Source: Chryseosolibacter sp964438975
GTDB lineage: Bacteria; Bacteroidota; Bacteroidia; Cytophagales; Cyclobacteriaceae
DNA: 64,000 nt
Assembly (NCBI GenBank): GCA_964438975.1
Contig: CAYTMU010000006.1
Span: 1 to 64,000 of the forward strand
Reading direction: 5' to 3'
Shown: positions 16,572 through 25,255 of the stretch, piece after piece
How the letters are laid out: each line of letters starts with the position of its first letter
Position numbering within the stretch: the first letter of the stretch is position 1
Translations under genes and position numbers: made by a program
The notes under the pieces: model-generated
What the model was told of the DNA's origin: nothing
Databases searched by the model: none
What the model saw: the letters and a program-made list of their open reading frames with translations, nothing else

Positions 16572-18002
16572 TTATTCTTCAGTACGCACCCTTTTGAACA
16601 CGATCGTATCCGTCGGGAGTTTCTCCAACCGGTAGTTTCCGGTATCGATCCTCAATTCATCGTTTCCCTGCGCGAGCCTGGCGATCGCTTCCAGGGAGAG
16701 ATTCGTCCCGTACAGATACAAACTATTGAGATTCTTCAGTTGCTGTAGCGTCGGAACCGATTCATCTGAGACACGGGTATTGACCAGACTCAGGCGTCGG
16801 AGATCCTGAAGTGGTTTGATACCGGCAAATCCTGAATCAGTGATGGGGGTATTGTTGAGATTGAGTACCCGAAGCTTCGTCAATCTGGCGAGTAACGCGA
16901 GTTGCCCATCTCCAACACGGGTATGGCTGAGATCCAGTGACACCAGTTGGTCATTGATGCGACCGAGAGCGTCGACCTGCTGATCCGAAATATCTCCGGC
17001 ACCGGCAAAACTCACTACGACGTAGTTGCTCCCCGCGGCGAGCGGCATCGTGTTGATCCCCGCGGCACGAAGTGCACCCAATGTCGATGCCGAAATCGCA
17101 TCGACCTTTTCTTCCGGTATCCACGATTTCTGCGGGGGTTCCTGCATCGCCTTAATAATCGTCTCGATCTTGCCACTGCTGGCAAATGCATGAACCTGCT
17201 TGTCGAAGCTCGCATTGTCTTCTACCCAATATTGGATAAGCGCTATCTCCGATGAGGAAAGTTGTGTCTTTTCACGCGGGGGCATATGGTCGTCGTGTTC
17301 GATGGGGAGCGTAAGACGATGGTACAACGAACTGGAATCAGCGGGACCGTCGCGAATGACCAGCCCATTCTTGCCACCCTTCATAATGAACTCGACACGA
17401 TCAAGCCGCAGATCTCCCTTCTGACCCGCTGCACTGTGGCAGTCATAGCAGCGCGATTCGAGAATCGGCTGAATCACATCCGCGTAGTAAACCGCCTGAC
17501 TCACATCAGCAATTCCGCGTATCTTCTCCGCGGGGTCGCGGTCCTCACCACTACGCATCGAAAAGACCGCAGTCAGATAATCTTCTCCATGAGTCAGCGA
17601 CCCTCCCCAGTGGCCAGTGATCAACAGCGACAAGATCAGGGGTACTGAGAGCGCCAACTTCACCTTCCTCCGGTCCTGTTTAGAATCCACCCAATACCTG
17701 ACCTTCGGTCTGATTACGTAGACAACGAACGCCAACACCGCGGTGATGATACCGAAGTTTTGGTGACGGTCAGCTATAACCGGCTCGTAACCACCCTCCT
17801 TGCGGAGGAAGAACCCGGTAATGGCAGCGGCCGCCGCGAATACAGCACCCCAGAACAGCGCGGGTTGCACAACCCTCCGCAGACGCTTGTACCTTTTCGC
17901 AAACGACAAGCATTCGAAAAAGAATGCGAGAAAGAGGATACCAATAGGGAGATGGACGAGTAAAGGATGAAAACGCCCAAAAAATGTCATCAAAAAATCC
18001 AT
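16572..18002 (-). CDS. Membrane c-type cytochrome (DUF2231/PSCyt1) with leucine-rich repeats
   Basis: 476 aa from the ATG at 18002. The N-terminal DUF2231-like membrane domain (FGRFHPLLVHLPIGILFLAF, four or five helices to about residue 170) is followed by a planctomycete-type cytochrome c domain with one haem motif, CYDCH, in PILESRCYDCHSAAGQKGDL and a likely Met ligand in HDDHMPPREKTQLSS. The C-terminus has about four to five leucine-rich repeats (VSLDLSHTRVGDGQLALL, LRVLNLNNTPITDSGFAGI and on). The domain order implies haem facing the periplasm and a protein-binding LRR face. Substrate and redox partner are unknown. The upstream extension to 18155 lacks family similarity and was dropped. 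Confidence 0.85.
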   Translation of the reverse strand: MDFLMTFFGRFHPLLVHLPIGILFLAFFFECLSFAKRYKRLRRVVQPALFWGAVFAAAAAITGFFLRKEGGYEPVIADRHQNFGIITAVLAFVVYVIRPKVRYWVDSKQDRRKVKLALSVPLILSLLITGHWGGSLTHGEDYLTAVFSMRSGEDRDPAEKIRGIADVSQAVYYADVIQPILESRCYDCHSAAGQKGDLRLDRVEFIMKGGKNGLVIRDGPADSSSLYHRLTLPIEHDDHMPPREKTQLSSSEIALIQYWVEDNASFDKQVHAFASSGKIETIIKAMQEPPQKSWIPEEKVDAISASTLGALRAAGINTMPLAAGSNYVVVSFAGAGDISDQQVDALGRINDQLVSLDLSHTRVGDGQLALLARLTKLRVLNLNNTPITDSGFAGIKPLQDLRRLSLVNTRVSDESVPTLQQLKNLNSLYLYGTNLSLEAIARLAQGNDELRIDTGNYRLEKLPTDTIVFKRVRTEE

Positions 18003-18257
18003 GCAAATCAGGTGTATCGTCGGCGCGCCATTCCTCAAATCTCTTGCTTCAACCGGGCGGCTACAGGTTGCCGCGTATTCGGCAGTACCGAAAGATAACC
18101 AATACTCCGGAATAGCACCCGCTGTCAGCTGCTCCTCTGCGGCTGAGGATTGCATCCAGGCTCACAGCCGGTCAGGCCTCCGAAAAGCCAATATCCGGAA
18201 TCGGGCCCAAAAAAAACGAATTTTCCGGTCGCGGTTTTTAAAATCCCGCTTTTTGCC

Positions 18258-18265
18258 TACTTTTG
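18258..18265 (+). promoter_or_regulatory. -7 box of the rpsF-rpsR-rplI operon (TACTTTTG)
   Basis: TACTTTTG fits TAnnTTTG and ends 27 nt before the rpsF ATG. The 290-bp gap 18003-18292 between the diverging cytochrome gene and rpsF otherwise holds only two similar short motifs (CCAATACTCCGGAAT near 18099 and CCAATATCCGGAAT near 18187). No S6:S18-type leader structure was recognised. Confidence 0.5.
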
Positions 18266-18292
18266 CAGGCTCAAAACCAAAAAAACAATAGT

Positions 18293-18676
18293 ATGAACAA
18301 TTATGAGACGGTATTCATCCTAAATCCCGTTTTGTCTGAAGAACAGGCAAAGGATACTGTCGAGAAGTTCGTCAAGGTTCTGACCAAGGCAAATGCCGAG
18401 ATCATTAACAATGAAAACTGGGGCTTGAGAAAGTTGGCCTATCCGATCAACAAGAAGTCCACCGGTTTTTACAACCTTATCGAATTTCAGGCAGATCCTC
18501 AGGTGATCACGACACTTGAAACGGAGTACAGACGCGACGAGTCTGTCATGCGATTCCTGACCACAGTACTCGACAAACACGCGGTAGTGTATAACGAACG
18601 CAGACGGAAAGGCGAATTCAAAAACAAGGAAAACAAGAAACCCGTAAAAAAAGCTGAGGAGGAAGCCAGGCGATGA
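18293..18676 (+). CDS. rpsF: 30S ribosomal protein bS6
   Basis: 127 aa. It binds S18 on the platform of the small subunit. The start MNNYETVFILNPVLSEEQ and the motif NWGLRKLAYPINKKSTGFY are typical. The basic tail (KGEFKNKENKKPVKKAEEE) is longer than in E. coli and common in this phylum. The ATG at 18293 was chosen over the upstream 18263 codon, which lies inside the promoter box. First gene of the operon; overlaps rpsR by 4 bp. Confidence 0.98.
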   Translation: MNNYETVFILNPVLSEEQAKDTVEKFVKVLTKANAEIINNENWGLRKLAYPINKKSTGFYNLIEFQADPQVITTLETEYRRDESVMRFLTTVLDKHAVVYNERRRKGEFKNKENKKPVKKAEEEARR

Positions 18677-18924
18677 CATTAATGAACGAACCCATCAAGC
18701 GTGCAGAGGTAAGACCGAAGTACTGCCGCTTTAAGAAAAATGGTATCAAATATATCGATTACAAGGATCCTGATTTTCTGCTCAAGTTCATTAACGAGCA
18801 GGGTAAGATCCTTCCTCGCCGACTTACCGGCACGAGTCTGAAGTTTCAGAAGAAGGTAGCACAGGCCGTTAAGCGAGCCCGTCACCTCGCCATCCTCCCG
18901 TATGTGGGTGACTCGCTGAAGTAA
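18673..18924 (+). CDS. rpsR: 30S ribosomal protein bS18
   Basis: 83 aa from the ATG that overlaps the rpsF stop; a second ATG 9 nt on is an alternative start. The core motifs YCRFKKNGIKYIDYKDPDFL, GKILPRRLTGTSLKFQKK and AVKRARHLAILPYV are the S18 signature. It binds bS6 and 16S rRNA on the platform. Overlap with rpsF and 25-nt spacing to rplI indicate a single transcript. Confidence 0.98.
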   Translation: MTLMNEPIKRAEVRPKYCRFKKNGIKYIDYKDPDFLLKFINEQGKILPRRLTGTSLKFQKKVAQAVKRARHLAILPYVGDSLK

Positions 18925-18949
18925 TCTATAACTGATAAAGAGCACGAAC

Positions 18950-19396
18950 ATGGATGTAATATTGAAACAAGATATTTCGGGTCTTGGCTATAAGAATGAC
19001 ATTGTCAAAGTCAAAGACGGATACGGACGGAATTACCTGATCCCGAACGGTTACGCTTCGATCGCCAATGTTTCGAATCGCCGGCAAGTCGAGGAGAACG
19101 TACGGCAAATGGCGCACAAGGCTGCCAAGTTGAAGCAGGATGCCGAAGCACTCGCCGGCAAGATCGGCGACTTCGTCGCTGAGATCAAGACCAAGGCAGG
19201 CGAGTCAGGTAAGATATTCGGTGCCATTACAGCACTCCAGATATCCGACACGCTCAAAGCCAAGGGATTTGATATCGACCGTAAGAAGGTTGTATTGAAG
19301 GAAACACCGAAGCAGATAGGCACCTATTCCGCGACGCTTGATCTTCACAAAGAAGTAAAGCACGAGATCAAGGTGGTCGTCAGCGCGGAAGAATAA
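18950..19396 (+). CDS. rplI: 50S ribosomal protein bL9
   Basis: 148 aa, full length. The N-terminal rRNA-binding domain starts MDVILKQDISGLGYKNDIVK and contains GYGRNYLIPNGYAS. A long connecting helix leads to the C-terminal domain (GESGKIFGAITALQISD, ending HEIKVVVSAEE). Last gene of the operon, followed by a strong terminator. Confidence 0.98.
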   Translation: MDVILKQDISGLGYKNDIVKVKDGYGRNYLIPNGYASIANVSNRRQVEENVRQMAHKAAKLKQDAEALAGKIGDFVAEIKTKAGESGKIFGAITALQISDTLKAKGFDIDRKKVVLKETPKQIGTYSATLDLHKEVKHEIKVVVSAEE

Positions 19397-19416
19397 TCCG
19401 ACATCATATACTGATC

Positions 19417-19453
19417 AAAAAAAGTCCGTTGCGTTCTCGCGACGGACTTTTTT
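19417..19453 (+). terminator. Strong intrinsic terminator of the ribosomal operon
   Basis: GTCCGTTGCG (19424-19433) pairs with CGCGACGGAC (19438-19447) through a TTCT tetraloop, with one G-T wobble, flanked by seven A on the left and six T on the right. It is the clearest intrinsic terminator in the window. Confidence 0.92.
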
Positions 19454-19560
19454 CTGTCATGCGTGAAAAAGTTGCCTCATCAGAAAAGGGTACGCGCACG
19501 ATAACCGAACTTGTAAAGAATGTTTCATCTTACGGGTCAATTCCCTTTCTTTAGGCGCAA

Positions 19561-20322
19561 ATGCATAAGATGAGATTTCTATTGTTCTGTTTGCTGACCG
19601 TCGCACTCACACCGGCACTCTCTCAATCCAAAAAGGACCTTTTGGCCGAAGTCACAGCATTGCGCTCGCAGGTCAGTGCCCTTCAGGAAGAAAACACAGA
19701 GTTAAAAAAACCCTTTGAAGTTGACCTCAACGATTCTACTGAACACGTCAGCTACTGTTTTGGAGTCGTACTAGGCAAGAACTTCAAAGATACCGGACTG
19801 GACTCTCTCGATATGGAAGCGTTCCAGACCGCCATGCAGGATGTAATCGCCGGACGTCAACCGAAGGTTCAGCCTCAGGAAGCAGAGGCCGTCATGCACC
19901 GATATATGCAAACAGCTATGATGAAGAGAAGTGCTATCGCAAAGGTCCAAAGTCAAAAATTTCTCGACGAGAACAAGACGAAGGACGGAGTTCAGATTAC
20001 CGAGACAGGCCTGCAATATCAGGTACTGGAACAGGGCGTTGGAAAATCCCCTACCCCGGCAGACCGCGTGACGGTTCACTATACTGGAAAACTGACCGAC
20101 GGGACTGTTTTCGATAGTTCTGTACAGCGCGGACAACCGGCGACATTTCGTGTTAACCAGGTAATCCCGGGCTGGACGGAAGCTCTTCAGATGATGAAAG
20201 AGGGCGACAAATGGATACTCTACATTCCTTACCCACTTGCTTACGGCGAACGCGGCTCACCTCCGCAGATACCTCCTTTCTCGACATTGATCTTCGAAGT
20301 GGAATTGATGAAAGTCAACTAG
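19561..20322 (+). CDS. FKBP-type peptidyl-prolyl cis-trans isomerase, FkpA/Mip-like
   Basis: 253 aa, exported (signal peptide about 1-21, ending ALSQ). A short coiled coil (DLLAEVTALRSQVSALQEEN) precedes the dimerising FKBP_N domain, which starts near VSYCFGVVLGKNFKD. The C-terminal FKBP fold has the catalytic signature VTVHYTGKLTDGTVFDSS, then VIPGWTEALQMMKEGDKW and IPPFSTLIFEVEL. It is likely a periplasmic foldase for envelope proteins. Start 19561 or the second Met at 19570 are both possible. Confidence 0.93.
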   Translation: MHKMRFLLFCLLTVALTPALSQSKKDLLAEVTALRSQVSALQEENTELKKPFEVDLNDSTEHVSYCFGVVLGKNFKDTGLDSLDMEAFQTAMQDVIAGRQPKVQPQEAEAVMHRYMQTAMMKRSAIAKVQSQKFLDENKTKDGVQITETGLQYQVLEQGVGKSPTPADRVTVHYTGKLTDGTVFDSSVQRGQPATFRVNQVIPGWTEALQMMKEGDKWILYIPYPLAYGERGSPPQIPPFSTLIFEVELMKVN

Positions 20323-20335
20323 GTGCGAAAAACTC

Positions 20336-20365
20336 CCGGTCCGCCGACTTCAAAATGGCGGCCGG
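20336..20365. terminator. Hairpin between converging FKBP and priA genes
   Basis: CCGG-T-CCGCC (20336-20345) pairs with GGCGG-CCGG (20357-20365) with one bulge and an 11-nt loop. It lies 6 nt before the priA stop. There is no T-run, so it is only a probable bidirectional end. Confidence 0.4.
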
Positions 20366-20370
20366 TAGTA

Positions 20371-22866
20371 TCAAACCGGATCAACGTCGGCAATAAAGCG
20401 AACATTGCGGAACGCCGTCTTCTTCGACAGTAGGTGAATGTCCTCCTGCACCATCTCTTTCACTTTGGCCAGGTCGGCCTTTCCCCGAACTATCTTGAGA
20501 AGCAATGTCATGAGATACTGGTTTCGTATCCGGGCAATCATTGGTTCACCCGGTCCGAATATCTTGACCATCGAGGCGCGTGCGCGGAGACCCTCGGCCA
20601 AGTGCTGCGCGGCATCCCGGCAGATTTTCTTGTCAGCATGCTTGACGGTAACCTCGATCAACCGCGTGAATGGAGGATAGTTGTGCTGACGGCGGTCCGC
20701 GAGTTGCATCTCGTAAAACGTCTCAAAGTCGTTGTTCAGAATAAACCCTAGCACGGGATGATCCGGGCTCGAAGTCTGGATCACGACCCGCCCGCGGTGG
20801 GCGCGTCGGCCGGCTCGTCCGCTTACCTGGGTGATCAACTGGTACGCGCGTTCATACGAACGAAAATCAGGAAAGTGCATCATCCTGTCTGCGTTGAAGA
20901 CACCCACAAGACTGACACGATCGAAATCAAGTCCCTTGGTCACCATTTGCGTTCCAACCAGAATGTCCGTCTCGCCACTCTCGAACGCGGCGAGTATCTT
21001 CTCGTACCCGCTCCTGTTCCGCGTCGTATCCAGGTCCATCCGCTGTATGGTGGCATCGGGAAATAACGCGGTCAATTCCTCTTCCAGTTTTTCCGTTCCG
21101 TATCCGACCGTCCTGAGACGGGTTGATGTACAAGTCGGACAATTATGCGGTACGCTTTCCCGGTATCCGCAGTAGTGACACACGAGGGAATGACGAAACT
21201 GATGGTACGTGAGACTGACCGCGCAATTGACACACTTCGGTGTCCATGCGCAATCCTCACACGTCATCATCGGAGAATAGCCCCGGCGATTCTGAAAAAT
21301 GATAACCTGTTCTTTCCGCTGAAGCGTTGTCTCGATGTGCTTAAAAAGCATCTGCGAGAACTCTCCCTTAAGTGTTTTCCGCTTGCGCTCCGCACTCATA
21401 TCGGCAAGTAATATTTCCGGCAAGGCAACTTCCCCGAATCGCTTGTCAAGAGCGACCAGGCCATAGCGGTTCTGACGGGCATGATAATACGACTCGATCG
21501 ACGGAGTTGCAGAACCGAGGAGCACCTTTGCATGGTGCAACTGGCCCAATATCATGGCAACGTCGCGCGCGTGATAACGTGGAGCAGGTTCCTGTTGCTT
21601 GTAAGACGCCTCGTGCTCCTCGTCGACAATGACCAGGCCCAGGTTGTCGAAGGGCAGGAAGATCGAAGATCGAACCCCTATCACAAACTTGAACTTACCG
21701 CTGAGTATGCCGTTCCATACCTCAACGCGTTCGTTGTCGGAAAAGCGCGAGTGATACACGCCCATGGTATTTCCGAATATTTTCTTCAGCCGTTGCACGA
21801 TCTGTGTTGTGAGCGCGATTTCGGGAAGCAGGTACAACACCTGCGTGTCGCTCTCAAGAGCTTTCCTGATCAGACTGATGTATATCTCGGTCTTCCCGCT
21901 GCCGGTGATCCCGTGCAACAAGACCGCCGGGTAGACCTCAAAGCTTTTCACGATCTCGTGCATCGCCCGCTCCTGGTATTCACTCAGCACGATGACCGGT
22001 GGCTGGCTCGCCTCCGGGAATCCAAATCGCGGAACGACCGTCTCAAATTCCTCTAACATGCCGTTCCGCACAAGTGTGGTCAATGAAGACACAGAGGCGC
22101 CCCCCTCCAGCAATGTTTTTTTCGAAATACCTGTCTTATTCGATTCCGGATCATGAAGAACCGGGACGTCCTGAAGATACTTCAGCAGAATAGCTTCCTG
22201 ACCTGGTCTTGACGAAATGTTGGCGAACAGATCCTCAAGTACGCGTCGATCAGTCATACCGCGTGCGAGACGAATCCGTTTTTCCGTACGCGGCTTGAAC
22301 TTCTCCTTGACTTCTTCAAAGAGAATGATCGCTTCCTTCGCCGAGAGTGATTTGAGGATGCTGAAAATATACTTCACCCCGAGAAATTTGGAGACCTCCG
22401 AGTAAGTCATCGTGCCATTTCCGAGCCGTTGGATCAGCATCACTTCCTTTTCTGAAAAGTCTAGCGTGCTCTCCTCGAGGCTGAAGGCAGGATGAAGTTG
22501 GACCATCGATTCGCTCGAAAGCTTCAACCCGGCCGGGAGCGCCGCATTCATAACTTCCCCAAGCGTACACATATAGTAGTCCGCCATCCACTGAAACAAC
22601 TTCAATTGCACTTCGCTGACAGATGGAAACTCATCGAGCAGTTCCAGGATGTACTTCGCTTCAAAGCCTTTGGGGGGGTCGGAGTGGACATTCATGATAA
22701 GACCGGTGACGATCTTCCGGTCGCCGAATTGAACGATCGCACGCTGACCTGCGCGGATATTCTCATTCATATCGAAAGGAACCCGATACGTGAACAGACG
22801 GGGAACCGGCACAGGCAGAAGCAACTCTGCAAAGAGCGTTTTCCGCTGAGTGTCGGTGTCAAACAT
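20371..22866 (-). CDS. priA: Primosomal protein N', replication-restart helicase
   Basis: 831 aa. PriA loads the replisome at stalled forks. It has an N-terminal 3'-DNA-binding domain (LFAELLLPVPVPRLFTYRVPF), the helicase Walker A GITGSGKTEIY, the DEAH-type box VIVDEEHE and the zinc-binding cysteines in MTCEDCAWTPKCVNCAVSL and CHYCGYRESVPHNCPTC (eight Cys, all present). C-terminal motifs include GTQMVTKGLDFDRV and QVSGRAGRRAHRG. I prefer the ATG at 22866; the 4-codon extension would need a TTG. Confidence 0.97.
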   Translation of the reverse strand: MFDTDTQRKTLFAELLLPVPVPRLFTYRVPFDMNENIRAGQRAIVQFGDRKIVTGLIMNVHSDPPKGFEAKYILELLDEFPSVSEVQLKLFQWMADYYMCTLGEVMNAALPAGLKLSSESMVQLHPAFSLEESTLDFSEKEVMLIQRLGNGTMTYSEVSKFLGVKYIFSILKSLSAKEAIILFEEVKEKFKPRTEKRIRLARGMTDRRVLEDLFANISSRPGQEAILLKYLQDVPVLHDPESNKTGISKKTLLEGGASVSSLTTLVRNGMLEEFETVVPRFGFPEASQPPVIVLSEYQERAMHEIVKSFEVYPAVLLHGITGSGKTEIYISLIRKALESDTQVLYLLPEIALTTQIVQRLKKIFGNTMGVYHSRFSDNERVEVWNGILSGKFKFVIGVRSSIFLPFDNLGLVIVDEEHEASYKQQEPAPRYHARDVAMILGQLHHAKVLLGSATPSIESYYHARQNRYGLVALDKRFGEVALPEILLADMSAERKRKTLKGEFSQMLFKHIETTLQRKEQVIIFQNRRGYSPMMTCEDCAWTPKCVNCAVSLTYHQFRHSLVCHYCGYRESVPHNCPTCTSTRLRTVGYGTEKLEEELTALFPDATIQRMDLDTTRNRSGYEKILAAFESGETDILVGTQMVTKGLDFDRVSLVGVFNADRMMHFPDFRSYERAYQLITQVSGRAGRRAHRGRVVIQTSSPDHPVLGFILNNDFETFYEMQLADRRQHNYPPFTRLIEVTVKHADKKICRDAAQHLAEGLRARASMVKIFGPGEPMIARIRNQYLMTLLLKIVRGKADLAKVKEMVQEDIHLLSKKTAFRNVRFIADVDPV

Positions 22867-22929
22867 TTCCACAGTCAAAGTAAGTCAAAAGCACGAAGGC
22901 CGCAAAGCGGAGCGCGAGGGATACTAACT

Positions 22930-24957
22930 TCATTTCGACAGCTGATCCAACGCCTCAGCTACACTATGCGTAGGTCGCTGGCAGGTTTTGTTGTAACAGA
23001 CATAAATTGTCAGCTTGTCTGCAATGGCAGCCTTCCCTTCCAGCAACGGAAGATTTCCGGCTACTTCACCGCCCATTGCCAATGCAAAAGGCTGAAAGCC
23101 CGCAAAGAACTCACGAGCCACCCGGCCGGCATCCGCACCAACAAAGGCGACCTCCGCCATTCCCTTCTTCATCTCTGCATATGCGATGCCCCAGTTTGAC
23201 ATGTAGTTCGGCTCGGAAACGATAAGCCGACTCATCGGAAGGACCATTTTTTCCGCGATCGATTTCCAGCTAGTGTCATCGAGTATCGTGCCCAGGTGGA
23301 AGAGATTCTGTGCCATCACCGAATTCGATGCCGGAATTACGTTGTCGAATATCTCCTTCCGCGAAGCAATCAGCTTCTCGGCGTCGTGGCGTGCGTATTG
23401 AAAGTATCCGTCTGTCGGATCATAGAAATAGTCAATGGTGTGCTGAAGAAGCATTTTGGCGCGATTGACCCAGTACTCATCGAAGGTCGCCTGATACAAA
23501 CTGGTGCAGGCCTGAATCACATAAGCGTAGTCGTCAAGGAATCCTTTCACATGCGAACGCTTGTCTTTGTATGATCTGAAAAGCGTCAAACCTTCTGTCA
23601 ACTCGTTTTCCAGGAATTGCATATTCTTCAACGCGGCCTGGAGGAAACGCTCGTCGTCGAGCGCACGGTATGCGTCAACGAGCCCCGTGACCATCATGGC
23701 ATTCCAACTGGTAATAACCTTGTCATCAAGCCCCGGCCTGACTCGTTTATCGCGTTCGGCCAACAGCCTGTCCTTGGCACTCCGCAGCCTCTCCTCCCAC
23801 GCGTCTGCCGTAAGAGAGTGCTTCTTGAGGAAGTCTTCCTCCGGTTGAACGCGGATCAGGACATTCTTCCCAGGTTCCCAGTTGCCTTCTTCTTTCACCG
23901 AGTAGTAATCGTTGACAAGCAACGCATCGTCGCCGAGGATCCGTTCGATCTCCTGCTTATTCCAGATATAGAACTTTCCCTCCTCTCCTTCGCTGTCGGC
24001 GTCAAGCGCCGAATAGAAGGCGCCGGATCCGCTCATCATCTCTCCCTGAAGCCACTCGAAAGTCTCCGTCATAACTGTCCGGAACTCCCTGTCTTTTGTT
24101 ATCGCATAAGCCTCCGCATACAGCGTCATCAGCTGTGCATTATCATATAACATCTTTTCAAAATGCGGCACAAACCAGTATTGATCGACCGAGTATCGCG
24201 CGAACCCTCCCCCGATCTGATCGTATATGCCTCCCATGGCGATCTTCTTCAGCGTAAACACAAAATGCTGGAGCGCCTCGTCCTTGCCGGTCAGCCGATA
24301 GTAACGCAGAAGCCACCGCCAGACCGAGGGCATGACGAATTTTGGCGCTTTGGAGAGCCCACCCCAGGCCTTGTCGAACAGGGGCTGAAGTTTTCCATAG
24401 CTTTCCTCCAGGTCGTCGCGCAACGCTCGGGATAGGGGTTCCTGCTGGAGCGCTCCGATGCCCTGGTTAGCCAGGTGACTTGCCAATTCGCGAGCAGAAG
24501 ACTCGACTTCCTCCCGGCGTGTGTTGAACGCCTGGGTAACCCCGCGTATAACCTGAAGCCACTGCTCCGGCGGAAAGTAGGTACCTCCGTAGAAAGGCTT
24601 TTGATTCGGTGTCAGAAAAACATTCAGCGGCCATCCACCCTGCATACCCATGGCCTGAACAGCTTCCATGTAGATATGATCGATATCAGGGCGCTCCTCC
24701 CTATCGACCTTGATACAGATCAATTGATCGTTCATCACCGTCGCGATATCGTCCTTCTCGAATACCTCCCGCTCCATTACATGACACCAATGGCAAGACG
24801 AGTAACCGATACTGACCAGGATGGGTTTATTCTCCCGGACCGCCTTGCTCAGCGCCTCTTCACCCCATTCGAACCACTCGACCGGATTGTACGCATGCTG
24901 CAAGAGATAGGGGGACGTTGCATGGATCAATCGGTTAGCTTTTCTTACTCCGCTCAT
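22930..24957 (-). CDS. DUF255 thioredoxin-domain protein (YyaL/SPATA20 family)
   Basis: 675 aa. The N-terminal thioredoxin-like domain starts HATSPYLLQHAYNPVEWFEW and has a CxxC in SSCHWCHVMEREVFE, then VKVDREERPDID and GGWPLNVFLTPNQKPF. The remainder is an (alpha/alpha) barrel related to N-acylglucosamine epimerases (GGIYDQIGGGFARYSVD, HFEKMLYDNAQL, ALDADSEGEEGKFYIW, KVITSWNAMMV). The family is widespread, but its substrate is not established. Length matches the family. It diverges from nagB across a 298-bp region with unusual structure. Confidence 0.92.
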   Translation of the reverse strand: MSGVRKANRLIHATSPYLLQHAYNPVEWFEWGEEALSKAVRENKPILVSIGYSSCHWCHVMEREVFEKDDIATVMNDQLICIKVDREERPDIDHIYMEAVQAMGMQGGWPLNVFLTPNQKPFYGGTYFPPEQWLQVIRGVTQAFNTRREEVESSARELASHLANQGIGALQQEPLSRALRDDLEESYGKLQPLFDKAWGGLSKAPKFVMPSVWRWLLRYYRLTGKDEALQHFVFTLKKIAMGGIYDQIGGGFARYSVDQYWFVPHFEKMLYDNAQLMTLYAEAYAITKDREFRTVMTETFEWLQGEMMSGSGAFYSALDADSEGEEGKFYIWNKQEIERILGDDALLVNDYYSVKEEGNWEPGKNVLIRVQPEEDFLKKHSLTADAWEERLRSAKDRLLAERDKRVRPGLDDKVITSWNAMMVTGLVDAYRALDDERFLQAALKNMQFLENELTEGLTLFRSYKDKRSHVKGFLDDYAYVIQACTSLYQATFDEYWVNRAKMLLQHTIDYFYDPTDGYFQYARHDAEKLIASRKEIFDNVIPASNSVMAQNLFHLGTILDDTSWKSIAEKMVLPMSRLIVSEPNYMSNWGIAYAEMKKGMAEVAFVGADAGRVAREFFAGFQPFALAMGGEVAGNLPLLEGKAAIADKLTIYVCYNKTCQRPTHSVAEALDQLSK

Positions 24958-24977
24958 GATACTTCATTAAGTTGTCG

Positions 24978-25009
24978 TTTGATGTCGTCAATCTCCTCCG
25001 GACATCAAA
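24978..25009. repeat. 9-bp inverted repeat in the yyaL-like/nagB divergent region
   Basis: TTTGATGTC (24978-24986) and GACATCAAA (25001-25009) are perfect inverted copies with a 14-bp spacer, 20 bp before the start of the DUF255 gene. It may be an operator or an mRNA hairpin. Confidence 0.55.
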
Positions 25010-25086
25010 TGATATACCTGAATTCGGCTCTGTCACGAGTTCTGTCCGAAAGTGATCCATGGTACTGGAAGTGTTCAAGTCTACAC

Positions 25087-25174
25087 AAAAAACCCGATTA
25101 ATCGGGTAGCGGCCAGCACCGGGGGTGCGTCACCGTCCGGATTCGGTCGCTCAGGTGCCCTTGAAACAAATATG
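25087..25174 (-). ncRNA. Candidate terminated small RNA or leader on the minus strand
   Basis: Reading the minus strand, a near -7 box CATATTTG (25167-25174, one mismatch to TAnnTTTG) is followed by a possible ACCG/CGGT stem (25132-25147), a perfect GCACC-CCC-GGTGC hairpin (25116-25128) and then ACCCGATTAATCGGGT (25092-25107) running straight into six U (25087-25092). The last element is a good intrinsic terminator. No gene ends here, since both neighbours diverge, so it either ends a small RNA or attenuates the DUF255 gene 130 nt downstream. The shape is seen directly; expression is not. Confidence 0.35.
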
Positions 25175-25255
25175 TTCCCGATAACATTTGAAAATTTCGC
25201 ACTTTTTACAAACATTTACGGTTCCGTTCAACAATGAAATTCAACCCTGAAATCA

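Noticed and set aside
18099..18200. Two similar motifs CCAATACTCCGGAAT and CCAATATCCGGAAT in the cytochrome/rpsF divergent region
   Set aside because: They differ by an inserted base and are not symmetrical; chance similarity cannot be excluded.
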